From: Pseudooceanicola algae
GTDB lineage: Bacteria; Pseudomonadota; Alphaproteobacteria; Rhodobacterales; Rhodobacteraceae
Assembly: GCF_003590145.2 (NCBI RefSeq)
Contig: NZ_CP060439.1
Location: 1 to 49,258 of the forward strand
Length of the DNA stretch: 49,258 nucleotides
Reading direction: 5' to 3'
Both the position numbers and the translations under genes were made by a program. Positions 44,765-49,258 of this stretch are shown in pieces; the stretch's first letter is position 1, and every line of letters begins with the position of its first letter. Below the pieces are notes generated by a model. The model had not been told where the DNA came from. It saw nothing but the letters and a program-made list of their open reading frames with translations, and made no database searches.

Positions 44765-47317
44765 TCAGGCGCGTATCCAGACGCCCTGGTAGCCGATGAA
44801 GTTTGCGACCTGCCCCGGCCCCATCAGGAGATCGTTGGCCAGGCTCACATTCGCAGTCGTCGTGCGCAGCGTATACCCGAAGCTGGGGCTGCGGATCGAG
44901 ATCGTGAGCCTTTGCCCCTCATGGGCAGGGGCGGTGAGCGACGAGAGGTCGACATCCGTCGAGTGCGTATTGGCCATCAGGAGCAGCAGGTTGGTTTCGA
45001 ACCGGCCGCGCCAGATGACATTCTTTGCCCCGCCCGCTGCAGAGGCATAGGCCATGATTGAGGGCAGGGGGTGGCCGCTGCCATGGGTGCGCACATTGGC
45101 CAGGCCGATGGCACCCGGGATCCGGTTGGCAAAGACATCCCAGCCCGAGGACTGGTTGAGCACCTGGACGGGGGAATCCGTCAGCAGATCATGGATGATG
45201 ATCCGGGCACTGCTCTCGCTTCCGAGATCCCCGACATAGAAGGTCGGGGCATTGCGGATCCGGGCATGATCGATGACCACGTCCCCGGCGGGCCCTTTCT
45301 GGCGCACGATGCGCGGCGTCGCCGCGGTGGAATGTTGCATGTCCCAGTCGAGATGGCTGCATTCGATCCGGCAATTTTCCTGGTAGAAGATCGCCCCCGT
45401 GTAATCGGTTTGCGGCGCGTATTCGATGTCCAGCCGCGAGACCAGCACATCAACACCTGAGGAGTGGATGATCGGGTTCCCGTAATCGCTGATTGTGGCG
45501 CGCATGGCCATGCGGATACGCGAGGGCTGCGAGGAATCGCTGTCAAAGCGCACGAGGTCGGTCTGCATGCCCTGTTGCAGGTCCGGCCGTCTGTAGATCA
45601 CATCGATGTCATGTTCGCCGCGCCCGTCGCCGACCACCTTGACGGTTACGCAGGCCTGGGCCTCCACATCGGCACGCAGCGTATGTCCCTCACCACGCAG
45701 TTGCACCCCGAAGAGCGAGGCCAGCATGCCGCTGTAGCCCTGCGAGACGGTCACGTCGAAATGGCAGCGCAGCGCATCGGAATGGGTATCGAAGGCGTAG
45801 TGCTCGCAATCCGCACCGATCCCTTGGATGACGGCGCCGATCACACCGCCGTAGCGTGCCATTTCCGAGCTCGGCGGGGTGCTGATCCCGCGGGCGCCGG
45901 TCGTGTAGACATGGCGGCACTTGGACCCGAAAAGGTCGGTATGTTTGCCACCGGTGCAGCCGTATTCCACCATCACGTAGCCGAAGGCATTGTAGCGCTC
46001 GGCCGTCGAGGTGCGCAGGTTCGTACCATAGATTCCTTGGGTCTTCGGCTTGTAGCAGCTGAACAACTCAAGATGCGACGCCGCGCCGAAATGGGTGCCG
46101 ACATTGCGCAGCTCGGGCTGGACGGCCCCGGTGATCAGGATATGGGAGGTGTTGATTTCGGGATCGAATCCCTCGGTGTCGGAGCATTCCAGATTTTCGA
46201 TCCGCACAGGCATGTCGGTGAGCCTGGCCAAGCGGGTGTTGGTCTGGAAATGCTGCCACATGGCCGGGGGCTGCGAGGTTAGGATGTACTTCCCTTCGGA
46301 GATGCCGTCCACGCGGATGCTTTCGCCGCAATACTCGTTGTCGTCGGGGTCGCTCCAGGGAATATAATCGTCTGAGACGACCTTCATCACGTCCCCGACC
46401 TGCACGTCCAAGGTCGAGAAATCCGTGGAAAACAGGGTTACCCGCCCGCCCACGGTCGGAGAGTTCTGTCGCTGCCAGTTGCCGGAGTTGGTGCCGAACT
46501 GCCATTTGTTATCCGGGATGATCTGCGCGGTGGAGGTCACCTCGAGGTTGGACCCGTTCATGGTCGCGCTGAGCTCGGCGTTGGTAACCGTCGAGGAGGC
46601 ATAGCGCGATCCCGCCCCCGAGGAGCCGTTAATGGCATCCTTGAGGTTGACCAGGCTCTGGGTCCGGGACGAGCCGATCAGCACATCGTTCGGCGCACTT
46701 AGGTTGGTCACGAAACGATACTGCCGCCCGACCATGGAAACGGTCTGGCCAACCTGGAAATTGGCACTGCCGCTCAGGGTCGCGACCGGGTAGCCGGCCC
46801 AGAGGGAAATCAGACTGATCCCGCTCACCGGGACCGGATCCGAGAAGGAAAATCCGATGTCCAGGATTGGATCATTGTCGGCATCTGCAAGCCGCTGGAT
46901 CTTGGAGCCGTTGCCGTAGATGCGCACGGGCATGTCGCGGAAGACCGCGCTGCGCTCCGCCGTGTAGGTGACGGCGGCTTCAAGCTGTACGGCGCCGGCC
47001 GAGACGGCAAGTTCGAGGGCTTCGGGGAAACTTCCCGGAAAGGCGCCGATCGGGTAGCGGCCCTGTTCGTCGGGCGCTACTCTCAGACGCACCCCACCAG
47101 GGGTCACTAGGTGGTAATTCGTCGAGAAGAAAGAGACTTCCGTGTACAGATAGGGGCCTGCCTGCCAGACGCTGCCTTCGCCGAAGGCCGGGTAGGTGCT
47201 GTTGAACAGATTTTCCCGTTCCGAGAACAGGATAGCCATCCTGCCATCGACATATCGATAGCTCGGATAGGCCTTGGGGGCGGTGCTGCTGGCGCTCTGC
47301 GAATAGATGACTACCAT
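44765..47317 (-). CDS. Right-handed beta-helix protein without signal peptide, paralogue of the 19523-22510 product
   Basis: The 850-residue product aligns along most of its length with the Tat-exported 995-residue protein. Shared runs include GGVRLRVAPDEQGRYPIGAF against GGVRMQVQPDPRGRYPLAAF, SFSDPVPV, NLRTSTA-RYNAFGYV, CRHVYTTGARG, CEHYAFDTH and GMLASLFGVQLRG. It lacks the Tat signal and the first ~150 residues of its paralogue, starting MVVIYSQSASSTAPKAYPSY. How it reaches the polymer, if it does, is unclear. A 175-bp repeat of its leader and first codons lies at 7111-7284. Polymer binding or cleavage is inferred from the tailspike-like pattern. Confidence 0.8.
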   Translation of the reverse strand: MVVIYSQSASSTAPKAYPSYRYVDGRMAILFSERENLFNSTYPAFGEGSVWQAGPYLYTEVSFFSTNYHLVTPGGVRLRVAPDEQGRYPIGAFPGSFPEALELAVSAGAVQLEAAVTYTAERSAVFRDMPVRIYGNGSKIQRLADADNDPILDIGFSFSDPVPVSGISLISLWAGYPVATLSGSANFQVGQTVSMVGRQYRFVTNLSAPNDVLIGSSRTQSLVNLKDAINGSSGAGSRYASSTVTNAELSATMNGSNLEVTSTAQIIPDNKWQFGTNSGNWQRQNSPTVGGRVTLFSTDFSTLDVQVGDVMKVVSDDYIPWSDPDDNEYCGESIRVDGISEGKYILTSQPPAMWQHFQTNTRLARLTDMPVRIENLECSDTEGFDPEINTSHILITGAVQPELRNVGTHFGAASHLELFSCYKPKTQGIYGTNLRTSTAERYNAFGYVMVEYGCTGGKHTDLFGSKCRHVYTTGARGISTPPSSEMARYGGVIGAVIQGIGADCEHYAFDTHSDALRCHFDVTVSQGYSGMLASLFGVQLRGEGHTLRADVEAQACVTVKVVGDGRGEHDIDVIYRRPDLQQGMQTDLVRFDSDSSQPSRIRMAMRATISDYGNPIIHSSGVDVLVSRLDIEYAPQTDYTGAIFYQENCRIECSHLDWDMQHSTAATPRIVRQKGPAGDVVIDHARIRNAPTFYVGDLGSESSARIIIHDLLTDSPVQVLNQSSGWDVFANRIPGAIGLANVRTHGSGHPLPSIMAYASAAGGAKNVIWRGRFETNLLLLMANTHSTDVDLSSLTAPAHEGQRLTISIRSPSFGYTLRTTTANVSLANDLLMGPGQVANFIGYQGVWIRA

Positions 47318-47447
47318 TTTGATCCCTTGGATAAATTGATGAGGCCGTCGCGCAAAGCGTCAACCAAGCTGAGGGAATGGTAAGAGAGAAGGATTCAACT
47401 ATGTGTAAGCGGGCCGAACGCATCGCTCAGGCAGTCTTTGGAATTGG
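47272..47447. repeat. Direct repeat copy A (beta-helix gene leader)
   Basis: This is the functional copy, covering the first codons of the 850-residue beta-helix protein and about 130 bp upstream. It matches 7111-7284 in the same orientation. On the minus strand it holds TTGACG followed by ATCAAT at 17-bp spacing, a possible promoter. At GAATTGG (47447) it is cut off by an IS3-family remnant. Confidence 0.85.
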
Positions 47448-47507
47448 ATCTGTCACGGTTTGATGCTGCTCCTTTGATAGCATTTACTGCAACAAAGGAG
47501 ATTGACT

Positions 47508-47838
47508 ATGGGACTGAAACGGACGGACGAATTTCGCCAAAATGCGGTGCGGATCGCGCTGACCAGTGGGCTTCCGCGCAAACAGGTGGCTGATGATTTG
47601 GGTGGCTGTATCTCGCCGTGATCCTCGACCTGCATTCAAGGCGGGTCATTGGCTGGGCTGTCTCGAACCGGATGAAACGGGACCTGGCGATCCGAGCGTT
47701 GGACATGGCCATCGCATTCCGGCAACCGCCCAAAGGCTGTATCCATCACACAGACCGTGGATCGCAATACTGTTCGCACGATTGCCAGAAGATCCTACGC
47801 AAGCCCGGCTTCAAGGTATCGGTGAGCGGCAAACAGAG
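47508..47838 (+). mobile_element. IS3-family transposase remnant with internal deletion
   Basis: From ATG 47508 the frame reads MGLKRTDEFRQNAVRIALTS, then LPRKQVADDLG, the N-terminus of an IS3-family OrfA, preceded by a good AAAGGAG. It then jumps to the OrfB catalytic core in another frame (WLYLAVILDLHSRRVIGWAV, CIHHTDRGSQYCSHDCQK). The middle of the element and the OrfB end are missing. The type differs from the IS3 piece at 4948-5157. The following 47839-47981 stretch has repeated GGTCA-T-rich motifs like another IS end, but is unassigned. Confidence 0.78.
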
Positions 47839-47981
47839 GGTCATTTTTGGACGCCGATAGGGGGTCAAAAATGCGGGCCGTTTGACACCCGGGTCACTTC
47901 TGGGTGGAAATCAACACCTTTGGCCGCGAAAAAGCTCGCGCAGTCGGGAGGGGCGCGAGCTTGGTGGTTGCAGCAATTGTA

Positions 47982-49258
47982 TCAGAAGATATCCACATAC
48001 GGCATCAGGTCGGCGAAGCTCAAATTGTCGAGCTGAAGCATATCTCCGTCGCCGAAGTCAAAGATCAAATCGCCGTCGTCCTCCAAGACGTACGCCTCTA
48101 GGTCGGAGACGTCCTCGAGCCCAGTGATCTTGAGCCGAAGGCGATCCGTGCCCTCGCCGAAGTCGAGGATCCGGTCTGCCTCGTAACCGGTCCGAAAGAT
48201 GAAGACGTCGTCATCCCCTAGCCCCCTCAGCAGATCATTTCCTGAATTGCCGTCGAGCGTGTCGTCGCCGTCGCCCCCGACCAGCGTGTCGTCCCCGTTC
48301 CCCCCTGCGAGCAGGTCGTCCTGGGAGCCGCCATAGAGCAGGTCGTCCGCATCCCCGCCGTAGAGGAGGTCAAGGCCGGACCCACCCGAGAGCGTATCAT
48401 CGTCGGATCCTCCATAGACGGTGTCGTCCCCGGAGCCGCCATAAGCCGTGTCGCCTCCGGAACTGCCGAAGAGCAGGTCGTTTCCGGCGCTCCCAAGAAG
48501 GGTGTCGTTGCCCGCCCCGCCGAACAGCAGATCGTCGTCGTCCTCGCCGAACAGCACATCGTTGCCGGCATCGCCGTCGAGCCTGTCGTTGCCACTGCCT
48601 GCCCTAAGAACATTCGCGGCTCCGTCACCGACGAGATGATCGTTGCCGCCCGCCGTGGTCACGTTCTCGATCCCGACCAGTCGGTCGGAGCCGTGGCCCG
48701 TGGACTGGGTGCCCGTTGTCGCCAGGGAGACCGTCGTGTCGATGGTACCGCCGAAGTTCGCGGTATCGATCCCGTCACCACCGTTGAAGTAATCATTTCC
48801 TGAATTGCCGTCGAGCGTGTCGTCGCCGTCGCCCCCGACCAGCGTGTCGTCCCCGTTCCCCCCTGCGAGCAGGTCGTCCTGGGAGCCGCCATAGAGCAGG
48901 TCGTCCGCATCCCCGCCGTAGAGGAGGTCAAGGCCGGACCCACCCGAGAGCGTATCATCGTCGGATCCTCCATAGACGGTGTCGTCCCCGGAGCCGCCAT
49001 AAGCCGTGTCGCCTCCGGAACTGCCGAAGAGCAGGTCGTTTCCGGCGCTCCCAAGAAGGGTGTCGTTGCCCGCCCCGCCGAACAGCAGATCGTCGTCGTC
49101 CTCGCCGAACAGCACATCGTTGCCGGCATCGCCGTCGAGCCTGTCGTTGCCACTGCCTGCCCTAAGAACATTCGCGGCTCCGTCACCGACGAGATGATCG
49201 TTGCCGCCCGCCGTGGTCACGTTCTCGATCCCGACCAGTCGGTCGGAGCCGTGGCCCG
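47982..49258 (-). CDS. Giant RTX/cadherin-like secreted protein, C-terminal ~425 residues (continued from base 1)
   Basis: This is the 3' part of the gene that begins at 4732 and crosses the window edge. It holds one full and one partial copy of a 186-residue RTX unit with about a dozen GGxGxDxxx nonapeptides, and a short non-RTX linker (residues such as GIDTANFGGTIDTTVSLA). After the last repeat comes a C-terminal tail of about 80 residues (VFIFRTGYEADRILDF, then FDFGDGDMLQLDN) ending in MPYVDIF. That acidic, then aliphatic, DxIF-like end is typical of uncleaved type I secretion signals in RTX proteins. If the window were linear, this would be a 5'-truncated gene. Frame and repeat phase match exactly across the junction, so one continuous gene is favoured. 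Confidence 0.85.
   Translation of the reverse strand, partial: GHGSDRLVGIENVTTAGGNDHLVGDGAANVLRAGSGNDRLDGDAGNDVLFGEDDDDLLFGGAGNDTLLGSAGNDLLFGSSGGDTAYGGSGDDTVYGGSDDDTLSGGSGLDLLYGGDADDLLYGGSQDDLLAGGNGDDTLVGGDGDDTLDGNSGNDYFNGGDGIDTANFGGTIDTTVSLATTGTQSTGHGSDRLVGIENVTTAGGNDHLVGDGAANVLRAGSGNDRLDGDAGNDVLFGEDDDDLLFGGAGNDTLLGSAGNDLLFGSSGGDTAYGGSGDDTVYGGSDDDTLSGGSGLDLLYGGDADDLLYGGSQDDLLAGGNGDDTLVGGDGDDTLDGNSGNDLLRGLGDDDVFIFRTGYEADRILDFGEGTDRLRLKITGLEDVSDLEAYVLEDDGDLIFDFGDGDMLQLDNLSFADLMPYVDIF
48235..49258 (-). repeat. 558-bp tandem repeat array, part 1 (continues into 1-796)
   Basis: The unit 48701-49258 is, by eye, identical over 558 bp to 1-558. The segment 48235-48700 matches the last 466 bp of the unit. 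The period is 186 codons, so copies can be gained or lost without shifting frame. The units encode RTX nonapeptides plus a linker. Confidence 0.92.

Noticed and set aside
48235-49258. CRISPR-like array
   Set aside because: The short periodic repeats are codons of RTX nonapeptides in an open frame. There are no unique spacers of uniform length and no cas genes.
47982-49258. Type I secretion genes beside the RTX gene
   Set aside because: No ABC transporter, membrane fusion protein or TolC-like gene was found near it or elsewhere in the window.

Overview
The window looks like a complete circular extrachromosomal replicon of an alphaproteobacterium of the Roseobacter group (Rhodobacteraceae). 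It has high-GC coding sequence, a RepA-type initiator with an iteron origin, a divergent parAB pair with plasmid-type parS palindromes, and a load of surface-polysaccharide genes typical of roseobacter 'biofilm plasmids'. The last base runs into the first without losing either the reading frame or the 558-bp repeat phase of a giant RTX gene that crosses the window edge.

Layout. (1) 47982-49258 joined to 1-4732, minus strand: a predicted 2002-residue RTX/cadherin-like secreted protein with a near-identical 558-bp tandem array. It is bordered by IS3, IS5 and IS110 family remnants, a degenerate MobV-like gene with strong hairpins, and a 175-bp direct repeat that copies the 5' end of a beta-helix gene. 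(2) 7556-19266, minus strand: a polysaccharide assembly locus with galU, a Wzy/ExoQ-type polymerase, an acyltransferase, a pyruvyl transferase, a Wzx flippase, a beta-propeller protein, a GT2 glycosyltransferase, exoY, a pssD/pssE-like pair and ugd. (3) 19523-22510: a Tat-exported beta-helix protein. (4) 23214-29418: manC, a small unknown gene, repA, the origin, parA and parB, with three parS-like sites. (5) 29543-32340: cysQ and an SLC13/RCK-type transporter. (6) 32391-37636, minus strand: a BY-kinase/co-polymerase, fcl, gmd and a PPP-family phosphatase. (7) 37800-44671, plus strand: yjbH, yjbF, wza and a second BY-kinase/co-polymerase. (8) 44765-47317: a second beta-helix protein, a close paralogue of the Tat-exported one but without a signal peptide.

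Together these genes supply UDP-glucose and UDP-glucuronate (GalU, Ugd) and GDP-mannose and GDP-fucose (ManC, Gmd, Fcl). They start a lipid-linked unit (ExoY), extend it (PssD/E, GT2), decorate it (pyruvyl, acyl), flip and polymerise it (Wzx, Wzy), and export it through Wza with two Wzc-like kinases and YjbF/YjbH accessory proteins. The two beta-helix proteins are good candidates for polymer-binding or polymer-cleaving factors, and the RTX protein for a matrix adhesin. No complete transposase, type I secretion transporter, tRNA or rRNA gene was seen. The least explained elements are the beta-helix pair, the duplicated beta-helix leader flanking the RTX segment, and the homogenised RTX array at the window junction.
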